A stretch of DNA of 64,000 nucleotides from UBA4877 sp002399285 (lineage in GTDB: Bacteria; Bacillota; Thermoanaerobacteria; Thermoanaerobacterales; UBA4877): NCBI GenBank assembly GCA_036771835.1, contig DAIPGN010000004.1, positions 68,554 through 132,553 on the forward strand, read 5' to 3'. Of the stretch, positions 23,612 through 32,523 are shown piece by piece (the stretch's first letter is position 1; the number at the start of each line of letters is the position of its first letter). Both the position numbers and the translations under genes were made by a program. Under the pieces are notes generated by a model. That model did not search any database. It was not told where the DNA came from and saw only the letters and a program-made list of their open reading frames with translations.

Positions 23612-25714
23612 ATGACAATTCATCAGACAGATCCCGATCACTCGCTCCGGCAGCTCTCCGAGACGTCCGCCAAAGAACGGCGCTTTACCGCGGACCGGGT
23701 AGGCCGGGCCGTGACACAGCCGAACAATACTGCACCTGATCAAGAAGCTGCGCCCGCATATGGAAACGAGCATATTTTGGTCTGCCTGTCAACCGCCCCC
23801 TCCAATGCCAAGGTCATACGGACGGCGGCGAGAATAGCGGACGTTTTTCACGGTTCCTTCTCGGCGCTGTTTGTGGAAACACCGGAAGCATGGCGGTTGG
23901 ATAAAGAATACAGGGAAGCCCTGAGCAATAATATGAGGCTGGCAGAACAGCTCGGCGCCCAAATCACCACCGTATTCGGAGAAGACATCCCCGAGCAGAT
24001 TGCGGAGTATGCCAAAATCAGCCATGTTAACAAGATCGTCATAGGCCGCTCCATTGGGAGGACCCGGCAACTGGGCCGTGCAGATTTTGTCGGCCGTCTG
24101 ACCGCACTGGCGCCCGATCTTGACATCTACATCATCCCCGACACACAGTCATCCCCTTACATCCGCAATGTCAAATTCTCCGCAATACCGCGTCTGTCTT
24201 GGAGGGATATTGTGATATCTGCCGGGCTTTTGGCACTCTGCACTCTTATTGCGCTTTGGTTTTCATCCTTAGGGTTTAATGAGTCGAATATCATTATGGT
24301 ATATATTCTCGGCGTTTTGCTGAACGCTATTTTTACATCCAATTGGGTATACAGTACGGCGGCTTCGATCCTGAGCGTCATCATATTCGATTTCGTCTTT
24401 ATCGACCCACGTTTGTCCTTAAATGCATATGCCGCCGGTTATCCGATCACATTTGCCGTCATGCTGTTTTCCGCCTTCATAACCAGCTCGCTGACCGAGC
24501 GGGTCAAAAAACAGGCCCACGAGTCGACACAGAAAGCCTACCGCACGGAGGTCCTGCTGGAAACGAGCCGGAAGCTGCAGCAGGCAAAGGATGAGAATGA
24601 AATTCTGCGGGAAACGGCACGCCAGATGGTAAAACTTCTGGACAGGACGGTGATTTTCTATTCAGGGCAGCAAAATACGCTATCACAGCCGCTGGTTTTT
24701 TTAAAAGAATCCTCAACGCAGGATGCGGAAGCCTATATAGGAACTGATGAACGGAAGGTGGCTGAGTGGGTCTACAAAAATAAAAAACATGCCGGCGCTA
24801 CCACCGGCACTCTTTCCGATGCCAAATGCCTCTACTTAGCGGTACGGGGAGACAGTACGGTGCTCGCCGTGGCGGCGATCGTCATGGACCGGGAGGCCCC
24901 TCTGGGCGCGTTCGAAAAGAGCTTGGCAATCGCCATGCTTGAAGAGTGCGCACTGGCACTTGAAAAAGAACGGCTGGACGAGACACGCAAACAGATATCC
25001 ATAAGGATGCAGCAAGAACAGCTTCGCGCCAACGTGCTGCGAACCATCTCCCATGATCTGCGTACCCCGCTTACCAGCATTTCCGGCAATGCCGGTATTC
25101 TGATGCGCAATGCCGGCATACTGAACCAGGAACAGAAAAAAAACATCTACTCGGATATCTACGACGATTCCATGTGGCTGATAAGCCTGGTAGAAAATCT
25201 GCTTTCCATCACCAAGATCGACAACGGAGAAATTCGTTTAAATCTACAGCCGGAGCTTTTCGAAGACGTTATTGCAGAAGCTCTCCGTCATGTAAACCGC
25301 AATAGTACAGAGCATATAATCCAAACCGTATTCGAGGACGATCTCCTGATGGCAAAAATGGATTCCCAGCTGATGACCCAGGTCATCGTAAACATCGTCA
25401 ACAACGCGATAAAATATACTCAGCCGGGCTCGCACATCACCATCACTGCAAAAAGGGATGGAAAATATGTACGGGTTGAGATCGCGGATAATGGTCCCGG
25501 AATACCCGACGAGGAAAAATCCAAACTGTTTGATATGTTCTATACAGTCGGAAACACCCGCGGGGATGACAGACGCGGGCTTGGTCTGGGACTCTATCTC
25601 TGCCGGTCGATCCTTACCGCCCACGGGGGAAGCATATATGTCAGAGACAACGTCCCGCGGGGTGCCGTCTTCGGCTTCACTTTGGAAGCTGCGGAGGTAA
25701 ATGTTTATGAATAA
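23612..25714 (+). CDS. KdpD-like sensor histidine kinase lacking the N-terminal KdpD domain
   Basis: A 700-residue membrane kinase. After about 50 low-complexity residues it has a universal-stress-protein domain (about 54-178), a four-helix DUF4118 membrane block (about 198-296), a GAF-like segment (about 325-450), HisKA with phospho-acceptor His481 (TISHDLRTPL) and HATPase_c (NAIKYT, DNGPGIP, GLGLGLYL). This is the KdpD layout minus the first 200 or so residues that carry the KdpD family nucleotide-binding domain. Canonical KdpD senses K+ and turgor. The next gene encodes the partner regulator. No kdpFABC genes are in the window; a P2 ATPase operon lies divergently upstream instead. Confidence 0.9.
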   Translation: MTIHQTDPDHSLRQLSETSAKERRFTADRVGRAVTQPNNTAPDQEAAPAYGNEHILVCLSTAPSNAKVIRTAARIADVFHGSFSALFVETPEAWRLDKEYREALSNNMRLAEQLGAQITTVFGEDIPEQIAEYAKISHVNKIVIGRSIGRTRQLGRADFVGRLTALAPDLDIYIIPDTQSSPYIRNVKFSAIPRLSWRDIVISAGLLALCTLIALWFSSLGFNESNIIMVYILGVLLNAIFTSNWVYSTAASILSVIIFDFVFIDPRLSLNAYAAGYPITFAVMLFSAFITSSLTERVKKQAHESTQKAYRTEVLLETSRKLQQAKDENEILRETARQMVKLLDRTVIFYSGQQNTLSQPLVFLKESSTQDAEAYIGTDERKVAEWVYKNKKHAGATTGTLSDAKCLYLAVRGDSTVLAVAAIVMDREAPLGAFEKSLAIAMLEECALALEKERLDETRKQISIRMQQEQLRANVLRTISHDLRTPLTSISGNAGILMRNAGILNQEQKKNIYSDIYDDSMWLISLVENLLSITKIDNGEIRLNLQPELFEDVIAEALRHVNRNSTEHIIQTVFEDDLLMAKMDSQLMTQVIVNIVNNAIKYTQPGSHITITAKRDGKYVRVEIADNGPGIPDEEKSKLFDMFYTVGNTRGDDRRGLGLGLYLCRSILTAHGGSIYVRDNVPRGAVFGFTLEAAEVNVYE

Positions 25715-26432
25715 GCCATTGATCCTTGTCGTTGAGGATGACAAAGTGATCCGGAAACTGATAACCACGACTTTGGAAACACAGGGATACCTTTATCACA
25801 CTGCCGAAACGGGCAAATCGTCAATTTTTGAGGCCGTTTCCAAACAGCCGGACGTCATCATTCTTGACCTCGGCCTGCCGGACATGGACGGGGTCGATAT
25901 CATCCGAAAAGTACGCACATGGTCGAACACGCCCATCATTGTCGTAAGCGCCCGCAGCGAGGACAAGGATAAAATAGAAGCGCTTGACGCCGGCGCGGAT
26001 GATTACCTTACCAAGCCCTTCAGCGTCGATGAGCTGCTGGCAAGGTTGAGAGTGAGCCTCCGGCGTGTCCGGTATGACAGCGAGAAATTGCTGAAAGATT
26101 CCACAGTCTTCATCAACGGCGATTTAAAAATTGATTACGCTGCGGGCAGCGTATTTATGGAGGATAAAGAAATCCACCTGACCCCGATCGAATACAAGCT
26201 TTTATGCCTCTTGGCCAAAAATGCAGGCAAGGTCCTCACTCATAATTTTATACTGCATGAGATATGGGGTGATTATACCAATGATGTTTCCGCGCTGCGC
26301 GTCTTTATGGCAACATTGAGAAAGAAAATCGAAAAAAATCCTTCGCAGCCCGAATATATTCAGACCCACATCGGGATCGGCTACCGTATGCTGCAAGTAA
26401 GCGGCAAAAACAAAACGGACGAGCAGGAATGA
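25707..26432 (+). CDS. KdpE-like OmpR family response regulator
   Basis: A 241-residue regulator with a receiver domain (Asp11/Asp12, phospho-acceptor Asp54 in ILDLGLPDMDG, Lys103 in YLTKPF) and an OmpR/PhoB winged helix (TPIEYKLLCLLAKNAGKVLTHNFIL). Start ATG 25707 lies 9 bp after GGAGG and overlaps the kinase gene by 8 bp; ATG 25701 is too close to the RBS. It should bind DNA as a dimer after phosphorylation by the kinase. Likely targets are the divergent ATPase-RCK operon and its own promoter. Confidence 0.92.
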   Translation: MNKPLILVVEDDKVIRKLITTTLETQGYLYHTAETGKSSIFEAVSKQPDVIILDLGLPDMDGVDIIRKVRTWSNTPIIVVSARSEDKDKIEALDAGADDYLTKPFSVDELLARLRVSLRRVRYDSEKLLKDSTVFINGDLKIDYAAGSVFMEDKEIHLTPIEYKLLCLLAKNAGKVLTHNFILHEIWGDYTNDVSALRVFMATLRKKIEKNPSQPEYIQTHIGIGYRMLQVSGKNKTDEQE

Positions 26433-26449
26433 CCGGGTCTTATAAAATA

Positions 26450-26480
26450 AAAAAAGCGCCGAAACCAGCGCTTATTTTTC
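26450..26480. terminator. Bidirectional terminator between kdpE-like gene and sufU
   Basis: AAGCGC (26454-26459) pairs with GCGCTT (26468-26473), flanked by an A-run on the left and TTATTTTT on the right, so it can end transcripts from both sides. The right arm contains the sufU stop codon. Confidence 0.8.
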
Positions 26481-26915
26481 ATCCTCTTTATTTCGCTCTT
26501 CCTGTTTTTCCTCCACGGCTTCCTCCAACGTCTTCCACGGAAGCAAGGCGCACTTCACGCGGGCCGGGAAGTCGGAGACCCCTGCAAGAGCCTGGGCGTC
26601 TCCCAGGTCGTCCAGATCCACGTCCTTTTTATACAGCATATCCGTGAACTCTTGGATCAGTTTTTTGGCTTCGTCCAGCTTCTTGCCCCTTATGAGGTCC
26701 ATCAGCATGGACGTGGAGGCCTGGCTTATGGCGCATCCCTGGCCGGTAAAGGAGGCATCCTTGATGACGTCCCCATCCGTCTTGAGATATATGGTTATGG
26801 TATCGCCGCAGAGGGGGTTGTGTCCCTTCTCCTCTATGTCTGCGCCATCCATCTTTTTTTTGTTGGGGGACTTTTGAGAGTGCTCCAGTATTATCTCGGA
26901 ATACAGCTGATTCAG
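26472..26915 (-). CDS. sufU: SufU Fe-S cluster scaffold / sulfur-transfer protein
   Basis: A SufU-type protein of 147 residues if it starts at CTG 26915. Zn ligands are visible in NPLCGD (Cys and Asp), GQGCAISQAS (Cys) and VKCALLPW (Cys). SufU takes persulfide sulfur from SufS and passes it toward SufBCD. The only ATG in frame (26852) would remove the conserved first helix LNQLYSEIILEHSQ, which is clearly encoded upstream with no stop. In that frame TAA comes two codons before the CTG, and no ATG, GTG or TTG lies between. CTG overlaps the SufS stop in the form CTGA, like the usual ATGA coupling, with AAGGAAG upstream. It ends the suf operon. Confidence 0.85.
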   Translation of the reverse strand: MNQLYSEIILEHSQKSPNKKKMDGADIEEKGHNPLCGDTITIYLKTDGDVIKDASFTGQGCAISQASTSMLMDLIRGKKLDEAKKLIQEFTDMLYKKDVDLDDLGDAQALAGVSDFPARVKCALLPWKTLEEAVEEKQEERNKEDEK

Positions 26916-28150
26916 TTCCGTTTAAACCACTTCCTTACGCCTTTAAGGCTTTCAATAAACGCATCTATCTCTTCCCGCGTGTTATATACATAGAAGCTGG
27001 CCCTGCATGTGGCCGGTACATTCAGATACCTCATGAGAGGCTGGGCGCAGTGATGGCCGCTCCTTATCGCCACGCCGTCCTGGTCTAAGATAGTGGCTAC
27101 GTCGTGGGGGTGTACGTCCGCCACATTGAAGGATATCACGCCCATCCTGTCCTTCATATCCAGTGGACCGTATATTTTCACAAAGTCAATGGTCTTGAGT
27201 TTCTCCAAAGCATATTGGGTCAGATCCGCCTCGACCCCATGTATCTCATTCATCCCTATATTTTCCAGATAATCAACGGCAGCGGACAGTCCCACGGCAC
27301 CCTCCACATTGGGAGTGCCCGCTTCGAACTTGAGCGGCGGGTCGGCAAAGGTCGCCCTATCCTCATACACCTCGTCTATCATCTCTCCGCCCCTCATAAA
27401 CGCAGGCACTTGATCTAAAATATCCTTATTTATATATAATACTCCAATGCCCATGGGCCCCATCATCTTGTGCCCCGAAAAGGCAAAGAAGTCGCATCCT
27501 ATATCCCTTACGTCCACCTTCATGTGCGGCACGCTCTGCGCCCCGTCGATCAGCACCTTCGCGCCTGCCTTATGCGCTTCCTCCGTCATCTCTCTGACAG
27601 GATTTATGATACCCAGCACGTTGGATACCTGCTGCACGGCGACCAGTTTCACCCTGCTGCTCAGCATATCCCTGTATGACTGCATATCCAGCCTGCCGTC
27701 CTTATCCAGATAGACATACCGGAGTTTAGCGCCCCTTCTCCCGGCGATCATCTGCCATGGGAGCATATTGCTGTGGTGCTCGGCCACCGTGAGGATCATC
27801 TCGTCCCCCTCGCCTATATTCTCCATGGCCCAGGTATATGCCACCAGGTTTATGGATTCGGTGGTATTGCGCGTAAATATAATGGACTCCTCGCTGCCTG
27901 CATTTATGAATTTTTTAACCTTGTTCCTGGCCTCTTCGTAGGCGTTGGTGGCTACGCCGCTCAAGTAATGGGCGCTTCTGTAGACGTTGGCGTTCATTCC
28001 TGTATAGTAGTCCTCTATCGCCTTTATCACACCGTAAGGCTTCTGAGTGGTGGCAGCGTTGTCAAAGTATATCAGGTCCCTGCCGTATGGCCTGGCCTTT
28101 AATATGGGGAAATCGTCCCTTATGCTTTTGACGTCAATCGTCCTCTCCAC
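26912..28150 (-). CDS. sufS: SufS cysteine desulfurase
   Basis: A 412-residue class II cysteine desulfurase. YFDNAATTQKP is the N-terminal signature, DGAQSVPHMKVDV and FAFSGHKMMGPMG carry the PLP Asp and Lys, and RSGHHCAQPLM carries the catalytic Cys that forms the persulfide. Start is GTG 28150 with GAGGAGG seven bases upstream. It overlaps sufD by 17 bp. It provides sulfur for the SufBCD scaffold through SufU. Confidence 0.95.
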   Translation of the reverse strand: MERTIDVKSIRDDFPILKARPYGRDLIYFDNAATTQKPYGVIKAIEDYYTGMNANVYRSAHYLSGVATNAYEEARNKVKKFINAGSEESIIFTRNTTESINLVAYTWAMENIGEGDEMILTVAEHHSNMLPWQMIAGRRGAKLRYVYLDKDGRLDMQSYRDMLSSRVKLVAVQQVSNVLGIINPVREMTEEAHKAGAKVLIDGAQSVPHMKVDVRDIGCDFFAFSGHKMMGPMGIGVLYINKDILDQVPAFMRGGEMIDEVYEDRATFADPPLKFEAGTPNVEGAVGLSAAVDYLENIGMNEIHGVEADLTQYALEKLKTIDFVKIYGPLDMKDRMGVISFNVADVHPHDVATILDQDGVAIRSGHHCAQPLMRYLNVPATCRASFYVYNTREEIDAFIESLKGVRKWFKRN

Positions 28151-29291
28151 CGGTAAGCCTCCTCTTTAGTATTTCCCTCATGGCATCCCTCAGACCGTCG
28201 TCCGGCAGAGCATCTATGACGGGATTGAAACCGGCCTCGACCAGCATCATCCTGGCCTCGTCATAGCTCAAGCCCCTGCTCATCATATAGAAGAGGACGT
28301 TTTCGTCCAGCTCGCCGCAGCTGGCCGCATGGCCCGCCTCCACATCGTCGTCGCCGCACTTGAGGGCGGGTATTGCATCGGACCTAACGGTCCTGTCCAA
28401 CAGTATCACGCTCTCCCTCTCGTTGCCCTTCGCTCCTTTGGCGCCGTGCTTCATATCCAGATCGCCCCTGAAGATCGAGTACGAATTGTCCTTTAGAGCT
28501 CCTCTTATGTCGATATCGCTTATAGTTTTCGGCGCGAGATGATTCACCTTAAAGGAAAGGTCCAGCCTTCTGTCGCCGTCCAAAAGGAATGCGCCCTTGA
28601 CCCTGTTCTCTCCTCCCTGTCCGCGCATATATGTCATGTAGTTTACAGCGCTGTTTTTACTGCCCATCTCGATCACGGACCAGTTTATAGCCGCATCATC
28701 CTCCACCACGCCCAGCACGGAATTAAAGTTATACGAGCTGTCCGAGAGTCTCTGCAGTATGGTGAGCTCCACCTTGGAGCCCTCCTTCGCCAAGATCCTG
28801 GTCACTCCGTCATGAAATGAGGACTTACCGGAAATATCATCATAATCTATAACAATGCGCGCCGTGGTATAGGGTTCGGCAATGATGACGTTCTGATCCA
28901 GTATCAGGTCGCCGTCGGATGCATAGCGTATGATGACCGGCGCTCCATTGCCGCTGCCTTTCCCCGGCCTTATGACCACGCCGGTGTTGAAGAAGGAATC
29001 CACCATGGATACGAATTTCTCGTCCACGCCAAAGGCCAGGCCGCTTTCCACTATATCCCTCACATCGTCCCGCATGCCCGTATCCATAATATCCTTAACG
29101 TCCGCTCCATCCGCCGAAACGGACAGCCTGCCGTATCCCCTGTACTCCGGCAATGTAAAGTCCTTCAAGGACAGCCGCTTCCACCTTGGTATGTCCCTGC
29201 TCTTAAACCTCTCGAAACCCGTCTGCCTGTTTATCCTTATCCAGCCGTCGCTCTTTTCACTCAGCCGTTTTAACAAAATCTCATCCATCAT
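28134..29291 (-). CDS. sufD: SufD Fe-S assembly scaffold subunit
   Basis: A 385-residue SufB/SufD-family protein with the right-handed beta-helix core and the C-terminal helical tail (CGELDENVLFYMMSRGLSYDEARMMLVEAG). It is shorter than SufB and lacks its longer N-terminal region, as expected for SufD. The retained GHAASCGELDEN motif near the end is typical of SufD interface residues. AGGAGG precedes the start. It sits between sufB and sufS, as in other clostridial suf operons. Confidence 0.93.
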   Translation of the reverse strand: MMDEILLKRLSEKSDGWIRINRQTGFERFKSRDIPRWKRLSLKDFTLPEYRGYGRLSVSADGADVKDIMDTGMRDDVRDIVESGLAFGVDEKFVSMVDSFFNTGVVIRPGKGSGNGAPVIIRYASDGDLILDQNVIIAEPYTTARIVIDYDDISGKSSFHDGVTRILAKEGSKVELTILQRLSDSSYNFNSVLGVVEDDAAINWSVIEMGSKNSAVNYMTYMRGQGGENRVKGAFLLDGDRRLDLSFKVNHLAPKTISDIDIRGALKDNSYSIFRGDLDMKHGAKGAKGNERESVILLDRTVRSDAIPALKCGDDDVEAGHAASCGELDENVLFYMMSRGLSYDEARMMLVEAGFNPVIDALPDDGLRDAMREILKRRLTGGEDD

Positions 29292-29299
29292 TCTACCTC

Positions 29300-30700
29300 C
29301 TAGCCTATGCTGCCTTCCATCTCTATATTTATCAGCCTGCTCATCTCCACCGCATACTCCAGCGGCAGCGAGCCCGATATCGGCTCCACAAATCCCTTCA
29401 CTATCAGAGCCTTGGCGTCCTCTTCCGAAAGCCCCCTGCTCATCAGATAGTATATCTTTTCCTCGCTGATCTTGCCCACCTTGGCTTCATAGCCCATATC
29501 CACCCTGTCATTCTGTATCTCTATTATGGGCAGGGTATCATTTCTGGATTTATCATCCAGCATGAGCCCCTCGCACTGAACTGTAGTCTTGACGCCAGTG
29601 GCTTTGGGCCCCACCTTCAGCAGCCCTCTGAAATTGGCAATCCCGCCGTTTTTGGAAATACTCTTGGACAGGACCTTTGAATAGGTGTTGGGCGCAAGAT
29701 GTATCATCTTGGCTCCCGTATCCAGATGCTGCCCGTTTCCTGCGAACGTCACGCTGGTAAATTCCGAAGTAGCGCCCTCTCCTCTCAGGACTGAGGACGG
29801 ATACAGCATGGTCTTTTTGCTTCCGAAAGAACCCGATACCCAGATCATACTGGCTCCCTCATCCACGAGAGCCCTCTTGGTATTGAGGTTATATGTGTTC
29901 CTGCTCCAGTTCTCTATGGTGGAATAGCGGAGCTTGGCTCCCTTCTTTACATACAGCTCCACGCACCCGGCATGCAGATTTGATACCGCGTACTGCGGCG
30001 CCGAACATCCCTCTATATAATGGGCGTCGGCTCCCTCGTCCACTATGATGAGCGTATGCTCGAACTGCCCCGTTCCCGGCGCGTTCATCCTGAAATACGC
30101 CTGCAGCGGCGTATCCACCTTTACCCCTTTGGGCACATATACGAAGCTGCCTCCGCTCCATATGGCCCCGTGCAGTGCGGCAAACTTATGGTCGGTGGGA
30201 GGCACGCACTTCATGAAATATTCCTTGATCACGTCGGGATATTTCTTGAGAGCCGTGTCAAAGTCCTCAAATATTACGCCCTGCTTTGAGAGCTGCTCCT
30301 TTATGTTATGATATATGATCTCGGAGTCGAACTGTGCACCCACGCCGGCAAGATACTCTTTCTCCGCCGCCGGTATGCCCAGCCGGTCAAAGGTCTCCTT
30401 TATGTCCTTGGGAACGTCGTCCCACGTCTTTGCCTTCTTTGCATCCGGGCTGATGTATGCGACTATATCGTCTATGTTGAGCTCGCTCAAGTCCACGCCC
30501 CATGACGGCATCGGCATGCTGTCGTATATCTTCAGGCACTTTAGGCGAAACTGTCTCATCCAATCGGGCTCGCCCTTAAGATTGGATATCTCCTCCACTA
30601 TCTGGGGGGTAAGTCCCTTGGCCGTCTTGTGCTTGTACTTCACCTTCGCCTTCATGTTATATCTGGAAAAATCTATATCACCTATAACAGGCTTTGCCAT
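29300..30700 (-). CDS. sufB: SufB Fe-S assembly scaffold subunit
   Basis: A 466-residue SufB of normal length. The N-terminal FeS-assembly region (EEISNLKGEPDWMRQFRLK) and the beta-helix segment with VEGCSAPQYAVSNLHAGCVELYVKKG are highly typical. The C-terminus repeats the SufD-like MSRGLSEEDAKALIVKGF. SufB with SufC and SufD builds new clusters on the complex. It lies 12 bp downstream of sufC. Confidence 0.96.
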   Translation of the reverse strand: MAKPVIGDIDFSRYNMKAKVKYKHKTAKGLTPQIVEEISNLKGEPDWMRQFRLKCLKIYDSMPMPSWGVDLSELNIDDIVAYISPDAKKAKTWDDVPKDIKETFDRLGIPAAEKEYLAGVGAQFDSEIIYHNIKEQLSKQGVIFEDFDTALKKYPDVIKEYFMKCVPPTDHKFAALHGAIWSGGSFVYVPKGVKVDTPLQAYFRMNAPGTGQFEHTLIIVDEGADAHYIEGCSAPQYAVSNLHAGCVELYVKKGAKLRYSTIENWSRNTYNLNTKRALVDEGASMIWVSGSFGSKKTMLYPSSVLRGEGATSEFTSVTFAGNGQHLDTGAKMIHLAPNTYSKVLSKSISKNGGIANFRGLLKVGPKATGVKTTVQCEGLMLDDKSRNDTLPIIEIQNDRVDMGYEAKVGKISEEKIYYLMSRGLSEEDAKALIVKGFVEPISGSLPLEYAVEMSRLINIEMEGSIG

Positions 30701-30712
30701 TCTCTCACTCTC

Positions 30713-31465
30713 CTATCTTAGCTCCTCTTCCCTTATAGTCTCGTAGCCCGTCTCTTCCAGCTCACTGGCCAGGCCGCTGTCTCCTTCCTTCACTATGCGG
30801 CCGTCCATGAGCACATGCACCCGGTCGGGCTGCAAATAATCCAGTACGCTGTTGTGATGCGTAACTATCAGTATGGACATGTCCTCCGTCCGCACCTTGT
30901 TTATAGACTCCGCGACCACCCTCAGGGCGTCTATGTCCAGCCCGGAGTCTATCTCGTCCAGCATCACCAGCTTGGGATTCAATACGGCCATCTGCAGTAT
31001 CTCGGCCTTTTTCTTCTCCCCGCCGGAAAAGCCGACGTTAAGATATCTCTCGGCGTATTCCTCCTTCATCTCCAGAAGCTCCATCTTTTCCTTGAGCAGC
31101 TTCTTGAAACCCAGTATCGACTGATTCTTGCCGGTCACCGTATTCAAAGCCGTCCTCAGGAAATTCTCCAGCGTTATGCCATCTATTTCCTCGGGATACT
31201 GGAAGGACAGGAATATACCCTTCCTCGCCCTCTCATTTACCTTCATACCGATAATGTCTTCACCGTCAAGCAGTATTTTGCCTCCATCCACCCTGTATAC
31301 CGGGTTGCCCATGATCGTGTTGCAGAGGGTGCTCTTGCCGCCCCCGTTGGGTCCCATTATGGCATGGACTTCCCCGCTGCCTATGGATAAGTCGATACCC
31401 TTAAGTATCTCCTTTTCTTCCACGCTTACCCTCAGATCCTCTACTTCCAAAAGTGCTTTGCCCAT
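30713..31465 (-). CDS. sufC: SufC ATPase of the Fe-S assembly complex
   Basis: A 250-residue ABC ATPase. Walker A is GPNGGGKST, the signature is FSGGEKKKAEILQ, and Walker B with the unusual SufC glutamate is VMLDEIDSGLD. It has no membrane partner and instead drives the SufBD scaffold. AAAGGAG precedes ATG 31465. It is the first gene of sufCBDSU and follows a good vegetative promoter. Confidence 0.96.
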   Translation of the reverse strand: MGKALLEVEDLRVSVEEKEILKGIDLSIGSGEVHAIMGPNGGGKSTLCNTIMGNPVYRVDGGKILLDGEDIIGMKVNERARKGIFLSFQYPEEIDGITLENFLRTALNTVTGKNQSILGFKKLLKEKMELLEMKEEYAERYLNVGFSGGEKKKAEILQMAVLNPKLVMLDEIDSGLDIDALRVVAESINKVRTEDMSILIVTHHNSVLDYLQPDRVHVLMDGRIVKEGDSGLASELEETGYETIREEELR

Positions 31466-31518
31466 AAATTTCTCCTTTCAAAACTAATTCCAACTGTTTT
31501 ACTATGAATTCTATTTAA

Positions 31519-31547
31519 TTTATACCATAATAATGATGGGAATACAA
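31519..31547 (-). promoter_or_regulatory. Promoter of the suf operon
   Basis: On the minus strand TTGTAT (31547-31542) and TATAAA (31524-31519) are separated by 17 bp, a near-consensus sigma-A promoter about 50 bp before the sufC start. No clear Fur or IscR-type palindrome overlaps it. Confidence 0.65.
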
Positions 31548-31652
31548 GTATTTTGGTTGCGTCTGCAATATTTTATTCTTCCCTTATTATGCGCCATGAA
31601 AACTTATTGTGTCCAAAAATTAGTGGGTATAAATTATAATAACTCGTAGGAA

Positions 31653-31678
31653 AATATTATTATATGTGTTATAATATT
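31653..31678 (+). promoter_or_regulatory. Palindromic operator over the -10 box of the encapsulin operon
   Basis: AATATTAT (31653-31660) and ATAATATT (31671-31678) form a perfect inverted repeat with a 10-bp spacer. The right arm overlaps TATAAT (31670-31675), which fits a -10 box 33 bp before the encapsulin start. The -35 region is poor. AT-rich palindromes of this form are used by PerR/Fur-type metal repressors, but the exact class cannot be assigned. Confidence 0.5.
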
Positions 31679-31707
31679 GGTACAATACATTGAAAGGAGG
31701 AAAAGTT

Positions 31708-32523
31708 ATGGCTGATTATTTATCCAGAGGAGATTCGCCTTTTTCCACAGAGCAGTGGGCCGGCATTGATAAAACCGTCGTGGCCGCCGCAAAATCGATA
31801 CTTATAGGCAGGAAATTCATCCCGCTTTACGGACCCGTGGGCCCCGGTACCTTTGTGATACCCAAAGACAAACTCATAGAGGGTGAAGGCGACATAATAG
31901 GCAGCAATGGCAAGACCTTCATTCCGCTGAATACGCTTTATCGTGATTTTATTTACCCATGGAGAGACATAGAATATTTTGAGGAGAACAACCTTCCCTT
32001 GGACCTTTCCAGGACCTCCTATGCGGCTAAACTTTTGTCTGCCGAGGAGGATAAACTGCTGTTTTACGGCGATGATGCAAGAGGCATAGAGGGTATACTG
32101 AACGCGGACGGCAGATTGGAATTCGCCGCCGGCGACTGGAAGAACGGAAGCGCGTACGACGACGTCACCGAGATTCTGGCTCTGTTGAGAAGCAAAAATA
32201 TGACGGGACCGTATGTGCTGGTAGTGAGTCCGGATGCGTACGCTTCGCTCAATAAGGTATACAAGGACACACCATACTTAGACTCCGAGAGGATAGAGAA
32301 ACTGGATGTCAAGATCTATACCTCGCCGGTGCTCAAAAACAATGACGGCTTTATGGTCTCTGTCGGCAGCGAGCATATGGACCTGGCCATAGGTCAGGAC
32401 ATGGTAACGACCTTCCTCGAGACTACCGATATGAATCATTACTTTAGAATAATGGAAATACTTGGCCTCAGGGTAAAGAATCCTGAGAGTATCGTCGCAC
32501 TTACGCATAAGGGGGAATTCTAA
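31708..32523 (+). CDS. Family 1 encapsulin shell protein
   Basis: A 271-residue HK97-fold shell protein of the linocin-M18/encapsulin type. Markers are the N-terminal helix FSTEQWAGIDKTVVAAAKSILIGRKFIPLYGPVG, the E-loop region, LLFYGDDARGIEGIL, GPYVLVVSPDAY, the conserved core IGQDMVTTFLETTDMNHYFRI and the terminal NPESIVALTHKGEF. Length fits T=1 shells of 60 subunits. Start ATG 31708 has AAAGGAGG upstream. The next gene, with no gap, encodes its ferritin-like cargo, so the compartment is an iron store. It is divergent from suf. Confidence 0.95.
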   Translation: MADYLSRGDSPFSTEQWAGIDKTVVAAAKSILIGRKFIPLYGPVGPGTFVIPKDKLIEGEGDIIGSNGKTFIPLNTLYRDFIYPWRDIEYFEENNLPLDLSRTSYAAKLLSAEEDKLLFYGDDARGIEGILNADGRLEFAAGDWKNGSAYDDVTEILALLRSKNMTGPYVLVVSPDAYASLNKVYKDTPYLDSERIEKLDVKIYTSPVLKNNDGFMVSVGSEHMDLAIGQDMVTTFLETTDMNHYFRIMEILGLRVKNPESIVALTHKGEF

